The notes beneath the pieces are model-generated. The model was given only the letters and a program-made list of their open reading frames with translations, searched no databases and was not told where the DNA came from. Of a stretch of 64,000 nucleotides of DNA, positions 49,419-57,282 are shown piece after piece. Source of the DNA: Novosphingobium sp. NDB2Meth1 (GTDB taxonomy: Bacteria > Pseudomonadota > Alphaproteobacteria > Sphingomonadales > Sphingomonadaceae); contig NZ_FPEH01000011.1 of NCBI RefSeq assembly GCF_900117425.1, positions 124,001-188,000 on the forward strand, written 5' to 3'. A program made the position numbers and the translations under genes. The stretch's first letter is position 1; each line of letters opens with the position of its first letter.

Positions 49419-50633
49419 ATGCCCGCAAGCACGGATTTCCTGCCCTTTGCCACGGGGGCAGGCGCAAACGTCGTTTCGCAATCGGTCTATGCGGCCGACT
49501 CTGCCCTCAGCAACGGCTTCTCCTCGGGCATTGCGTCTTCTGCCAAGTTCAACAAGGTGTTCCGGCAAGCGAGCTTCGTTGCCGCCGGCGTCGCAACGTG
49601 GATGGCGAACGCGCTGAACACCAACATTCCCGATGACGGCAACCTCAGCGCCTTCGTCGCCAACCTCGCGCTGGCGGTGCGAGCCGCGGCATCAGGCGGC
49701 AACTTCATTGCCGACACCGGTTCGGTCAACACGCTGATCGGCACCAGTTCGCCGGCGCCAACCGCGCTTGCGGCAGGCATGCAGGTCGCAATCCAGATCG
49801 CCAACACGAACACCGGCGCGGTGACCTTCAACTATGCGGGCCTTGGTGTGAAGGCCGTCCTTTCCGAGGGCAACGCGGTCAAAGCGGGCCAGATGGTCGC
49901 GGGCCAGATCTACCTGCTGATGTACGACGGCACGCAGTGGGAATTGCTGAGCGTAGGTGTCGACGTTCCAGCGAGCACGTCCCAAGCCGGCATCGTGTTG
50001 CTGGCCGCCAATAGTGATGTGGCGGCCGGCACCGATACCGCGAAGGCTGCGACCGCACAGGGTGTTGCCAGAGCGGTGCAGTCTGGCGGCTACAACTACG
50101 CAGCCGACAGCGGCAGTGCCAATGCCATCACGGTTACGTTGACCCCTGCACCAGCTGCGTATTCGGTCGGCCTCGTGGTCGAGGTCCTGATGAACGCCAC
50201 GAACACCGGTGCGACGACGATCAACGTCAACGGGCTTGGCGCGAAGACCGTGCAATTCAATGGCGCCGTGCTGGTTGCCGGCCAGCTGGTCGCGGGCCGC
50301 ATCTACAGCATGATCTACGACGGCACGAACTTCCAGCTTCAGACGTCCGCCGCGCCGGTTATCACTGCTTCTTCGTTCTCTGCCTCGGCGGGCTACATCC
50401 AGTGGTCCAACGGCTTCAAGATCCAATGGCAGACAATCACCGTGACGACCACGACGACCCAGTCGTTCAGCTATCCCAGCGCGTTCAACAACGCGTCGGT
50501 GGCCTGGATCAACGGCGATGATGCCTCGAACGACGTCTCCGTCTTCGTCTCCGGCACCACGGCAAGCGGCGCGACGGTGCGCAGCACGTTGGCCTCTTCG
50601 GCGACCTGCACCCTCTTCTCCATCGGCTACTGA
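49419..50633 (+). CDS. Tail fibre with internal duplication (404 aa)
   Basis: Residues about 97-175 and 235-310 are a tandem duplication: VAIQIANTNTGAVTFNYAGL against VLMNATNTGATTINVNGLGA, and AGQIYLLMYDGTQWELLS against AGRIYSMIYDGTNFQLQT. The C-terminal tip has YIQWSNGFKIQWQTITV and FNNASVAWINGDDAS, like other fibre tips. It probably mediates adsorption. Confidence 0.82.
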   Translation: MPASTDFLPFATGAGANVVSQSVYAADSALSNGFSSGIASSAKFNKVFRQASFVAAGVATWMANALNTNIPDDGNLSAFVANLALAVRAAASGGNFIADTGSVNTLIGTSSPAPTALAAGMQVAIQIANTNTGAVTFNYAGLGVKAVLSEGNAVKAGQMVAGQIYLLMYDGTQWELLSVGVDVPASTSQAGIVLLAANSDVAAGTDTAKAATAQGVARAVQSGGYNYAADSGSANAITVTLTPAPAAYSVGLVVEVLMNATNTGATTINVNGLGAKTVQFNGAVLVAGQLVAGRIYSMIYDGTNFQLQTSAAPVITASSFSASAGYIQWSNGFKIQWQTITVTTTTTQSFSYPSAFNNASVAWINGDDASNDVSVFVSGTTASGATVRSTLASSATCTLFSIGY

Positions 50634-50643
50634 GGCTCCCCAA

Positions 50644-51033
50644 ATGCGGTATTTCTCTCCATCGACGCGCGGGTTCTACACCTTGGATGCCAATGCTGGC
50701 TTCATCCCGGATGATGCTGTCGAGATCGACGACAACGCATATGAGGATCTCATGGCCGGACAGGCCACTGGTCAGCAGATCCTGGCTGGCAAGGATGGCA
50801 TGCCTGTGCTCGCCGATCCTCCTTTGCCCTCCGACGCCGAACTGATCACGCGGTGCAAGGAAACGGCGCGGAGCTTGCTCGCAGCGACGGACTACACGCA
50901 GGCTGCCGATGTCGCGGGCGCGCTGAAGAACGCATCTGCATTCACGGACTATCGAGCAGCGTTGCGCGCAATTTTTCGCAACCCGGTAAAGTCGCCGAAA
51001 TGGCCTGAGACACCTCAGCCCGATTGGGGCTGA
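50644..51033 (+). CDS. Tail fibre assembly-like protein (129 aa)
   Basis: ATG at 50644. MRYFSPSTRGFYTLDANAGF, AYEDLMAGQATGQQILAGKD, and a C-terminal DYRAALRAIFRNPVKSPKWP match tail fibre assembly chaperones, which follow the fibre they fold. Confidence 0.8.
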   Translation: MRYFSPSTRGFYTLDANAGFIPDDAVEIDDNAYEDLMAGQATGQQILAGKDGMPVLADPPLPSDAELITRCKETARSLLAATDYTQAADVAGALKNASAFTDYRAALRAIFRNPVKSPKWPETPQPDWG

Positions 51034-51066
51034 TCAGCCGCCGCCTGACCCTACCCAGTTCCAGAA

Positions 51067-51087
51067 CCCCGCTTCGGCGGGGTTTTT
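51067..51087 (+). terminator. Intrinsic terminator after fibre genes
   Basis: CCCCGC-TTCG-GCGGGG hairpin (51067-51082) with a tetraloop and T5 tail. It separates the main late operon from the spike gene at 51109, whose expression then needs read-through or its own promoter. Confidence 0.85.
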
Positions 51088-51108
51088 CTTTGCCAGGATG
51101 CGCCAGAC

Positions 51109-53457
51109 ATGACCTTTACCCCCGGCAAGGTGCTTACTGCCGCCGACCTCAACGCCGCGCTCGCGAACTACGTTCCGATCGCCTCGCTGGCTGCCACTGC
51201 ATCCGGACAGGGCGGTTCGCTGGTCGGCCTGTCCACCGGCGATACGGTAGAGCAGTTTCTCGCAAAACTGATGGGTACGAATGGCGCCGGTATCATCGGT
51301 GCGGCTGGCGGCGGCTCGGTTCAGGCATTCTTCAATATGCTCATGTCGAGCACCGGCGCTACTGCGATCGGCTACGGTAGCGGGACGGTCAAGGCAGCGC
51401 TTGACGCCACCTCCATCTCGATTTCCGATCTCGGCTCGCGCGCATCGTTCCTGAAGACCTATCCCTCGGCACTGCCCTATGAGGTCCTCCAGATCACCGG
51501 CGGCGGTGGCTCGGGCGGCACGCCCGGGACCTACGTCGGCGGCACCACCGGTGGCTTTGACGGGTTCACGTGGTCGGTGTTCGTCGGCTCGGATGGCAAG
51601 GCCGTCCCCCGTATCGATACACCAGGCATCTCGACCAGCAACACAGCGCCGACGCTTGTCATGCCGACGATCCCCGGCCTGACCGGCGCGACAACGCCTG
51701 TGGCGGTTGTGGGAACTATCCCGGTCAACCGGCTCTTCATGTCGCCGTCCACCGATGGCGCTCAGCGCATCGGCTGGATCAACAGTGCCGGGTCGCTCAG
51801 TCCCTACCTGATGGCGGGCGTCCAGTACTCCGAATATCTGAAGGCAGGTGTCGACGCCGCCATAACCTCGGTGACCAGCATCATTTCCGAGATCCAGACT
51901 GATGCCTTCGCGATGGCGCAGGTCGACAAGGATGGCTTCCTGATCGAGCTGCTCGGCAACGACTTCCTGCGCCAATCGCCCAACCAGACTTATCTGCTTG
52001 ACCTGATCAGCCACTCTACGATCGAGACCGATGCCTTCGCCTACGCACTTGTCGACAGCGCAGGCTTCCTGATCGACGCGTTCATTGCTGACAGTACCGG
52101 TTCCTATTGGGCCAGCTCGGGCAAGCCTATCCTGACTTTGGGAGCAATTCCGGACGTCAGTGCAGCCGCGCCGGTTGATGGCGACACGCTTTCGTTTGAT
52201 GCCGCCACCGGCAAATGGAAGGCAAAGGCCCCAAGCACCGCCGATGTGACGCCCTACATGCCCGCAGGGAACTATCTTGCGGCTGCGATCTACGGCCAGT
52301 CGGTCTTCCGCGGTTTCGATACGACCGCCATCAGCACGAGCGCGTTTTCGGGCGGAGGTCTGCTGATGTTCAACGGCGGCATGTCCGGACTGGACTACTC
52401 GAACTCGGCCAATCTGGCGTCGCTGACGAACGCGGTTGAGGCAGGGGTGGAAAGCGCTGGTCGCGGCGTCGGTGAAAGCTTCTCGCAGTTTTTCGCCAGT
52501 GAAGCAGGCTATGCCTTCACCGCTGATGGCGTAAACCTGATCCTTTCGGTCCCGGCAGAAGGCGGCAAGAGCGCAGCCGAGCTTTCCAGCGGCGGCGCCT
52601 ATTTCCCGCGCTTGCAATACATGATCGACGCGATCGACACGTTGGCGCGCGCCGGCGGCAAGGTGCCCGATGTCGTCCATATCGTCTATTGCCAGGGCGA
52701 GGCCGACACGGTTGGCAACACGTCTCCGGCCTTGTGGTATTCCCAGATCGAGACGGGAATTCGACTGCCTTTCGAGACCTATTGCCAGACCAAGTTCGGC
52801 CGCAAAACCAAGGTCCGGGTCATCATGACCCAAGTGGCCAGCCACGAATACTACGGGATCACCGATCCGGCCATCGCACGGCAGGTGCTGGCCATGTGCA
52901 ACTCGGACCCGAACTACATCCTCGCGGGCCCCATGTACCAGTACAACTATGGCGCCAACTCGATCGGCTCGCACCTGCTCAACGCGACCGAAGTCAAGTG
53001 GGCTGCAGCCATGTGTGGCCGAGCGCTGCAGCGAGCCGCGCGCGGTGTAAGGCACAAGTGGATCAATCCGCTGCGCGCCTGGCAGGATGGGCCGCGGACT
53101 GTTGCCGTCGAGTATGACGTGCCGGTTGGCCGTCTGGTGCTGGACACCGCGAATGTCAGCGACCCGGGCCAGAGGGGGTTCAACCTCTATTCCGGAGCAA
53201 CCGAAGTCCCGTTGTCGGCCGTTTCGATCATCGGCCTTGGCGGGCGAACGGTGCTGTTGACTGCCAGCTCAGACATCCCGGCAGGCGTGATCCGGGTGGA
53301 CTACGCACACAAGGGCGGCGCTACCGGCGTCTCTGCGGGCCGGGTCACCGGCTCTCGCGGGTGCCTTCGTGACAGCGACGCCGCCGTCTTCGATCCCTCC
53401 GGGATCAACAAGCCGCTCTTCAACTGGGCACCCATCCACCGCATCACCGTAGGATAA
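51109..53457 (+). CDS. Tailspike with SGNH/acetylesterase-like domain (782 aa)
   Basis: The N-terminus TFTPGKVLTAADLNAALANY is a fibre adaptor. From about residue 385 AAIYGQSVFRGFDTTAISTS gives a GQS segment like block I of SASA/SGNH esterases, and VVHIVYCQGEADTVGNTSPA carries the QGE-D block. SIGSHLLNATEVKWAAAMCG supplies a late His. It could remove acetyl groups from capsule or O-antigen. A beta-rich C-domain follows. Confidence 0.8.
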   Translation: MTFTPGKVLTAADLNAALANYVPIASLAATASGQGGSLVGLSTGDTVEQFLAKLMGTNGAGIIGAAGGGSVQAFFNMLMSSTGATAIGYGSGTVKAALDATSISISDLGSRASFLKTYPSALPYEVLQITGGGGSGGTPGTYVGGTTGGFDGFTWSVFVGSDGKAVPRIDTPGISTSNTAPTLVMPTIPGLTGATTPVAVVGTIPVNRLFMSPSTDGAQRIGWINSAGSLSPYLMAGVQYSEYLKAGVDAAITSVTSIISEIQTDAFAMAQVDKDGFLIELLGNDFLRQSPNQTYLLDLISHSTIETDAFAYALVDSAGFLIDAFIADSTGSYWASSGKPILTLGAIPDVSAAAPVDGDTLSFDAATGKWKAKAPSTADVTPYMPAGNYLAAAIYGQSVFRGFDTTAISTSAFSGGGLLMFNGGMSGLDYSNSANLASLTNAVEAGVESAGRGVGESFSQFFASEAGYAFTADGVNLILSVPAEGGKSAAELSSGGAYFPRLQYMIDAIDTLARAGGKVPDVVHIVYCQGEADTVGNTSPALWYSQIETGIRLPFETYCQTKFGRKTKVRVIMTQVASHEYYGITDPAIARQVLAMCNSDPNYILAGPMYQYNYGANSIGSHLLNATEVKWAAAMCGRALQRAARGVRHKWINPLRAWQDGPRTVAVEYDVPVGRLVLDTANVSDPGQRGFNLYSGATEVPLSAVSIIGLGGRTVLLTASSDIPAGVIRVDYAHKGGATGVSAGRVTGSRGCLRDSDAAVFDPSGINKPLFNWAPIHRITVG

Positions 53458-53461
53458 CTTC

Positions 53462-54223
53462 ATGGCTCTCATTCAGACACTCAAGGGAGTGACGGCACCT
53501 GCAGGCGCGCTCTTCTATGGGCAGAGCTGGCCCAATATCGGCGGCAATTCGCTCTATGCCGCGTACATGTTCGGCAACGGGCAGAAGAATGCCGACAGCG
53601 CGCATCACGACTACAGCTTCCACGGACGAAAGCGCACCCAGACAGGTGCGCCGACCCTTGGGGCAGGCTTTGCTACGCCCGATGCCAACAACTACTATAC
53701 GACGCCGTTTACGGACACCGAACTGGTTGCAGCGGGCACGCCAAATGAATGGACGTTCTGCGGCGTAGCGAAGGCCAACGGCACGGACGGCACACTGTTT
53801 TCGGCAGAGCATATCAGCGACCTTGCGGGCTTTCGGGCTTGGCTCTCCAGCAGCGGAACTTTCAGCCCGCACATGTACGACGCCGATGGCCCGACTGGCA
53901 GCGCAAATCCCCAGATCACTGGCGCTCTCAACCTCTGGGAATTCTACGCCGTTTCCTTCAGTGCCACGCAGGTCAAATCCTATCGCCGAAACTCGGCTTC
54001 GGCGATGCTGACAGCGACGGCCACCCCTTCACCGGCGAGTGTGGCGACTTCCAGCAAGCAGTTCCTGCTTGGCAGGCGGACGCCGAACACCAGCGCGGCG
54101 GGTGGCATCAGCATTTGCACCGAGGCGTTTTACAACCGGGTCATGACGGCCGGCGAGATCGATACGATCTACGCGACGATCAAGGCGTTTTTGGCGGCGC
54201 AGGGATACGCCTTCGCGATCTGA
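53462..54223 (+). CDS. Receptor-binding LamG-like protein (253 aa)
   Basis: ALFYGQSWPNIGGNSLYAAY, FATPDANNYYTTPFTDTELV, NEWTFCGVAKANGTDGTLFS and GISICTEAFYNRVMTAGEID follow the concanavalin/LamG beta-sandwich pattern (the last is the typical AFYNRALTaaEI motif). Likely a sugar-binding virion protein. The ATG follows the spike stop by 2 bases. Confidence 0.8.
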   Translation: MALIQTLKGVTAPAGALFYGQSWPNIGGNSLYAAYMFGNGQKNADSAHHDYSFHGRKRTQTGAPTLGAGFATPDANNYYTTPFTDTELVAAGTPNEWTFCGVAKANGTDGTLFSAEHISDLAGFRAWLSSSGTFSPHMYDADGPTGSANPQITGALNLWEFYAVSFSATQVKSYRRNSASAMLTATATPSPASVATSSKQFLLGRRTPNTSAAGGISICTEAFYNRVMTAGEIDTIYATIKAFLAAQGYAFAI

Positions 54224-54246
54224 CCTATCGGTTAGGAATTCAAAGC

Positions 54247-54570
54247 ATGGCAACTGAAAATCCGCTTGGTCATTTGGTCGCACTCGAAAGTCACGAAATC
54301 GTTGGCAGCTTCGTTGCCGTGCTCGTAGCGGCATTCGCCTTCTTCCGCTGGCTCCTCGGCCTCGCCGGCGCGCGGCAGGACAAGCGGATTCGCGACCTCG
54401 AGGCGCGCGTCACCCAGGCGGACAACCGCGCCATGGCCATTGCGCAAGTGGTCATGGCCCTGATCCCGATTGTCGAGGGGAGCCACCCTGACCATCCGGC
54501 GCTGCACGATGCGAAAACCGTGCTGAAGAGAGCCTTCCCGGCCGATCCTCCCGAACACCCCGACAACTGA
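54247..54570 (+). CDS. Single-pass membrane protein of the lysis region (107 aa)
   Basis: ATG at 54247. A helix EIVGSFVAVLVAAFAFFRWL is followed by a short coiled coil (DKRIRDLEARVTQADNRAMA) and an acidic tail. A holin-accessory or antiholin role is probable from place and topology. Confidence 0.7.
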   Translation: MATENPLGHLVALESHEIVGSFVAVLVAAFAFFRWLLGLAGARQDKRIRDLEARVTQADNRAMAIAQVVMALIPIVEGSHPDHPALHDAKTVLKRAFPADPPEHPDN

Positions 54571-54581
54571 AGGAAGCAGAC

Positions 54582-54848
54582 ATGGATATCCTGACCCGCC
54601 TTCGCCTCGCGGCGGTGGCCGCTTTCGTGTGGGCGAAGCACTGGTGGCAGTTCGCCTCGATCCGGCTTGCTGTCTTCGCAGGCTTCATCAGCGGTTTGCA
54701 GGCTGAATTCCCCGATCAGTACGCGCAGGTCATCAAGGCGCTGCCGGACTCGGTGCGGCCTCTGATCGGCCTGCTGGTGGCGGTTGCCGCGATCTACTCG
54801 CGGACCAAGTCGCAGCCGGGAATCGTGCGCAGGGGTGACGGGCAGTGA
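54582..54848 (+). CDS. Holin (Pam3 gp28-like)
   Basis: 88 aa. HWWQFASIRLAVFAGFISGL then EFPDQYAQVIKALPDSVRPL and IGLLVAVAAIYSRTKSQPGI: two membrane helices around a periplasmic loop, the Pam3-gp28 family holin pattern. It upstream-neighbours the SAR endolysin. Confidence 0.82.
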   Translation: MDILTRLRLAAVAAFVWAKHWWQFASIRLAVFAGFISGLQAEFPDQYAQVIKALPDSVRPLIGLLVAVAAIYSRTKSQPGIVRRGDGQ

Positions 54849-55201
54849 CGACCGTCGCACCCGTCAACCAGCGCGGCAGCGCCAAGGCCGTCTATGTCGA
54901 GGACTTCGACGACGGAGAAGCCCGCGTCGAGCCGGGGCACTGGCACTTCTACACGCGCTACGGCGATGCAGAGAAGCTGCCCGCCGGCATCCTGTTCGGC
55001 TGCCCATGCGGCTGCGGTTCCATGTTCAGCGTCGGCTTCGACACGCATGAGAGCAACCGGCCGCGCTGGCATTGGAACGGCGAGCGCGACGGCATCACAC
55101 TCACCCCCTCGATCCTGATCTACCAAATGGACCAGTCCGGCGCTCGCATCGGCGAGCACTGGCATGGGTTCCTGACCAATGGGGAGTTCGTATCGTGCTG
55201 A
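54845..55201 (+). CDS. DUF6527 family protein
   Basis: 118 aa, GTG at 54845. EPGHWHFYTRYGDAEKLPAG, FGCPCGCGSMFSVGFDTHES, RPRWHWNGERDGITLTPSIL and EHWHGFLTNGEFVSC match DUF6527, a small zinc-type domain common in phage lysis regions and elsewhere. Function unknown. Confidence 0.82.
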   Translation: MTTVAPVNQRGSAKAVYVEDFDDGEARVEPGHWHFYTRYGDAEKLPAGILFGCPCGCGSMFSVGFDTHESNRPRWHWNGERDGITLTPSILIYQMDQSGARIGEHWHGFLTNGEFVSC

Positions 55202-55797
55202 AGGATTCCGCGCCCCAGCCTCGCCGCGTCACGCCCAAGAAGGCAGGCACCCTCGCCGCGCTTGTCGGGCTCGCCACCGCCGCCAGCCTGTTTGTCACCA
55301 CCCCGCACGAGGAAAGCGGCCGGACAGTGACGGTAAGCTTTGCCGACGATGGCAGCGCCACGGTGCGCCATGTCAGCGGCCCGCAGTACCTCGCCGCCTA
55401 CCGCGACATCGCCGGCATCCCCACGGCCTGCGACGGCCTCACCAAGGGCATCCGCATGGGTCAGCGCTATACCGAGGTGCAATGCGGCGCGATGCTCGAG
55501 CAGGCGCTTGTGGAGCACGCTGCCGGCGTCATGCGCTGCACGCCCGGCCTCGCGCTCGACAAGCCCCGCCGCGACAACGTGCGCGCCGCGGCAATCTCCA
55601 TGGCCTACAACATCGGCGTCGGTGCCTGGTGCGGCTCCACGGCCCGCAAGCTGGTCGACGCGGGCAAGATCCGCGCGGCTTGCGATGCCTTCCTGCCGTG
55701 GGACAAGGCGCGCGTGAACGGCGTCCTGCGCCCTGTGAAGGGCCTTACCGCTCGGCGCCAGCGCGAGCGCGCACTTTGCCTGAAGGACGCGGCATGA
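55195..55797 (+). CDS. SAR-type GH24 endolysin
   Basis: 200 aa, GTG at 55195 with GGGGAG eight bases upstream. AGTLAALVGLATAASLFVT is a weak Ala/Gly-rich signal-anchor. The lysozyme core is YLAAYRDIAGIPTACDG and AISMAYNIGVGAWCGSTARK, ending RRQRERALC. The D-x5-T of the E-x8-D-x5-T triad is present, but the Glu position is Gly (SGPQYLAAYRD), which is unusual. Confidence 0.85.
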   Translation: MLKDSAPQPRRVTPKKAGTLAALVGLATAASLFVTTPHEESGRTVTVSFADDGSATVRHVSGPQYLAAYRDIAGIPTACDGLTKGIRMGQRYTEVQCGAMLEQALVEHAAGVMRCTPGLALDKPRRDNVRAAAISMAYNIGVGAWCGSTARKLVDAGKIRAACDAFLPWDKARVNGVLRPVKGLTARRQRERALCLKDAA

Positions 55798-56327
55798 CCT
55801 GGTTCGCCGTCCGCCTGTTCTTCGGCGATCTGTGGTGGCACCGAATCAAGCCCTTCCTTGCCAGCTACGGGCGCGAGGCGCTGATCGCGGTTCTCGCGCT
55901 GTTTATCTGGCACCAGCGCGCCGAGCTCGCAGCCTGTCACGCCTTCCGCGCTGATGTGAAGACGGCGAGCAAGCAGGCCACCACCGCACAGATCGCCACC
56001 AACCACGCGCCTGCAGTCGTGTCGCAGGCCATCGCGGAGAAGTCCGATGCGCAATCGCCTGCCTATTTTCGCGCTGTGCGCGCTGCTGCTGATGCTCACC
56101 GCGTGCGGCCCGCGCCGGATCGCAGTAGCACCGGCGGTGCCGATCTGCCCGGAACCGATCCGGCTGCCCAAGGCCTTCACGGATCCGCTGAGCCTGCCGA
56201 TCTGGTTTGTCGTCCCCGCGCCGAGGACGGCCAGCTCGTCGACGCCGCTGCCAGAGCAGCCGAAATGCGTGCCATCGCGCAAGGCTGGATCATAGAGGGG
56301 CTGGCGGTGCCGGCCGACGCGCCATGA
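55794..56327 (+). CDS. Rz-like inner-membrane spanin
   Basis: 177 aa. ATG at 55794 (ATGA). LFFGDLWWHRIKPFLASYGR then EALIAVLALFIWHQRAELAA gives an N-terminal membrane helix and a periplasmic tail. The o-spanin gene is nested inside in another frame, the classic Rz/Rz1 layout. Confidence 0.77.
   Translation: MTWFAVRLFFGDLWWHRIKPFLASYGREALIAVLALFIWHQRAELAACHAFRADVKTASKQATTAQIATNHAPAVVSQAIAEKSDAQSPAYFRAVRAAADAHRVRPAPDRSSTGGADLPGTDPAAQGLHGSAEPADLVCRPRAEDGQLVDAAARAAEMRAIAQGWIIEGLAVPADAP
56047..56295 (+). CDS. Rz1-like outer-membrane spanin lipoprotein (nested)
   Basis: 82 aa, wholly inside the i-spanin gene. MRNRLPIFALCALLLMLTAC ends in an LTAC lipobox; the mature protein is Pro-rich (PAVPICPEPIRLPKAFTDP). 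It should bridge to Rz and fuse the membranes at lysis. Confidence 0.82.
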   Translation: MRNRLPIFALCALLLMLTACGPRRIAVAPAVPICPEPIRLPKAFTDPLSLPIWFVVPAPRTASSSTPLPEQPKCVPSRKAGS

Positions 56328-56422
56328 TGCGCAAGATCCTCGGCGCGATCCGCGACGCGGTGATCGCCGGCGGCCTGATCGGCGCGATCGTCAGCGCGAT
56401 GATGTGGGCGACGGCTCGATAG
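56324..56422 (+). CDS. 32-aa membrane peptide
   Basis: MMRKILGAIRDAVIAGGLIG then AIVSAMMWATAR. The ATG overlaps the spanin stop. A single hydrophobic helix; small, so moderate confidence. Confidence 0.45.
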   Translation: MMRKILGAIRDAVIAGGLIGAIVSAMMWATAR

Positions 56423-56473
56423 CGGCTGATCGTTACTTCTTACTGAGATCGGCCAGCTATTGAGGAATGATCC

Positions 56474-56671
56474 ATGAGCTTTCTGGTCATTGTCTGGTTC
56501 GCAGCGATGGTTGGCTCGGTCGGATGGACTGCCCTGTCAATGATCGCTGTGAATGCTCTCCAGCCCGACCCCGCCTCCTCCATCGGAGAGCGTCTGTCGC
56601 GTATCGGGTACGCAGCTAGCGGCCCCTTGCTGATTGCCGCATTGGTGATGTGGATGGATTTCCAGCCATAA
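56474..56671 (+). CDS. Small two-helix membrane protein (65 aa)
   Basis: MSFLVIVWFAAMVGSVGWTA plus SGPLLIAALVMWMDFQP: two membrane helices with a charged loop. It lies after the lysis cassette; a cargo or lysis-helper role is unknown. Confidence 0.55.
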   Translation: MSFLVIVWFAAMVGSVGWTALSMIAVNALQPDPASSIGERLSRIGYAASGPLLIAALVMWMDFQP

Positions 56672-56772
56672 GCGGCTTTCAACCTGTCTATCCCAATTTC
56701 TTGGGATGGCGGCGCGGGGTGGCACAAAGCAGGCTGGGTACAGGCGCAGAGGTTGACGGGCCGCTGCGCTTA

Positions 56773-56809
56773 GGGGCCAGCGCGTCGCCTGAGACGGCGC
56801 GCTGGCCCC
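56773..56809. other. Perfect 12-bp inverted repeat between convergent genes
   Basis: GGGGCCAGCGCG (56773-56784) and CGCGCTGGCCCC (56798-56809) flank a 13-base loop. It lies between the rightward lysis genes and the leftward pair ending at 56842. No T-tract follows, so it may be a terminator of another kind, a protein-binding site or a processing hairpin. Confidence 0.6.
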
Positions 56810-56841
56810 GCCGGTCCTTGAGCCACTGCCGGCGCTGACAC

Positions 56842-57039
56842 CTAGGGATAGCGGTACTCGATGTCCGCGAGGCGGTCCAATTCGTGTTCGCTGACTTCCC
56901 CCTCAGACCCCACCACCTCGATTTGCGCCCAACATTCCGCCTTAGCGGCCTTCAAGTCTCGTGCAGTGGCAGCAAACCGGGTTCGAGCTAACTCATGTCG
57001 GCCGCCGTTGGCGTCTATCCCATAGATTATGAATTGCAT
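56842..57039 (-). CDS. Small leftward cargo protein (65 aa)
   Basis: ATG at 57039 (MQFIIYGIDANGGRHELART) with AGAGGAGC upstream. Helical middle RDLKAAKAECWAQIEVVG. Follows the 57041-57241 gene without a gap. Opposes the late operon. Family unknown. Confidence 0.6.
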   Translation of the reverse strand: MQFIIYGIDANGGRHELARTRFAATARDLKAAKAECWAQIEVVGSEGEVSEHELDRLADIEYRYP

Positions 57040-57040
57040 T

Positions 57041-57241
57041 CTAAGCTCCTCTGATATCAGTCTGACTTTCATACCGGTGCAGGGCCGGCAGTACCTCCCG
57101 CTCGATCAACTGCCGCATGTCGAAAAACGCCGCGAAGGCATCCGGCTTGAGGTGCGTGCCATGCTCGCAGCGCCCGGCCTCGGGAAAGTCCTTCACGCGG
57201 TCGAACAGGCCCTGCAGGCGATCGTGAAGGGAGTTGGTCAT
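57041..57241 (-). CDS. Small leftward cargo protein (66 aa)
   Basis: MTNSLHDRLQGLFDRVKDFP, CEHGTHLKPDAFAAFFDMRQ, LIEREVLPALHRYESQ. One Cys-His pair near the middle. Its start is 42 bases from the divergent TIGR04255 gene, so the gap should hold promoters for both. Unknown function. Confidence 0.6.
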   Translation of the reverse strand: MTNSLHDRLQGLFDRVKDFPEAGRCEHGTHLKPDAFAAFFDMRQLIEREVLPALHRYESQTDIRGA

Positions 57242-57282
57242 CGACGTTTCCTAGAAGGGAAAAAGGAATCATTGCCTCGCAA

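Noticed and set aside
51034..53055. 673-codon minus-strand ORF
   Set aside because: Antisense to the tailspike; no motifs, and it would cross the terminator at 51067-51087.
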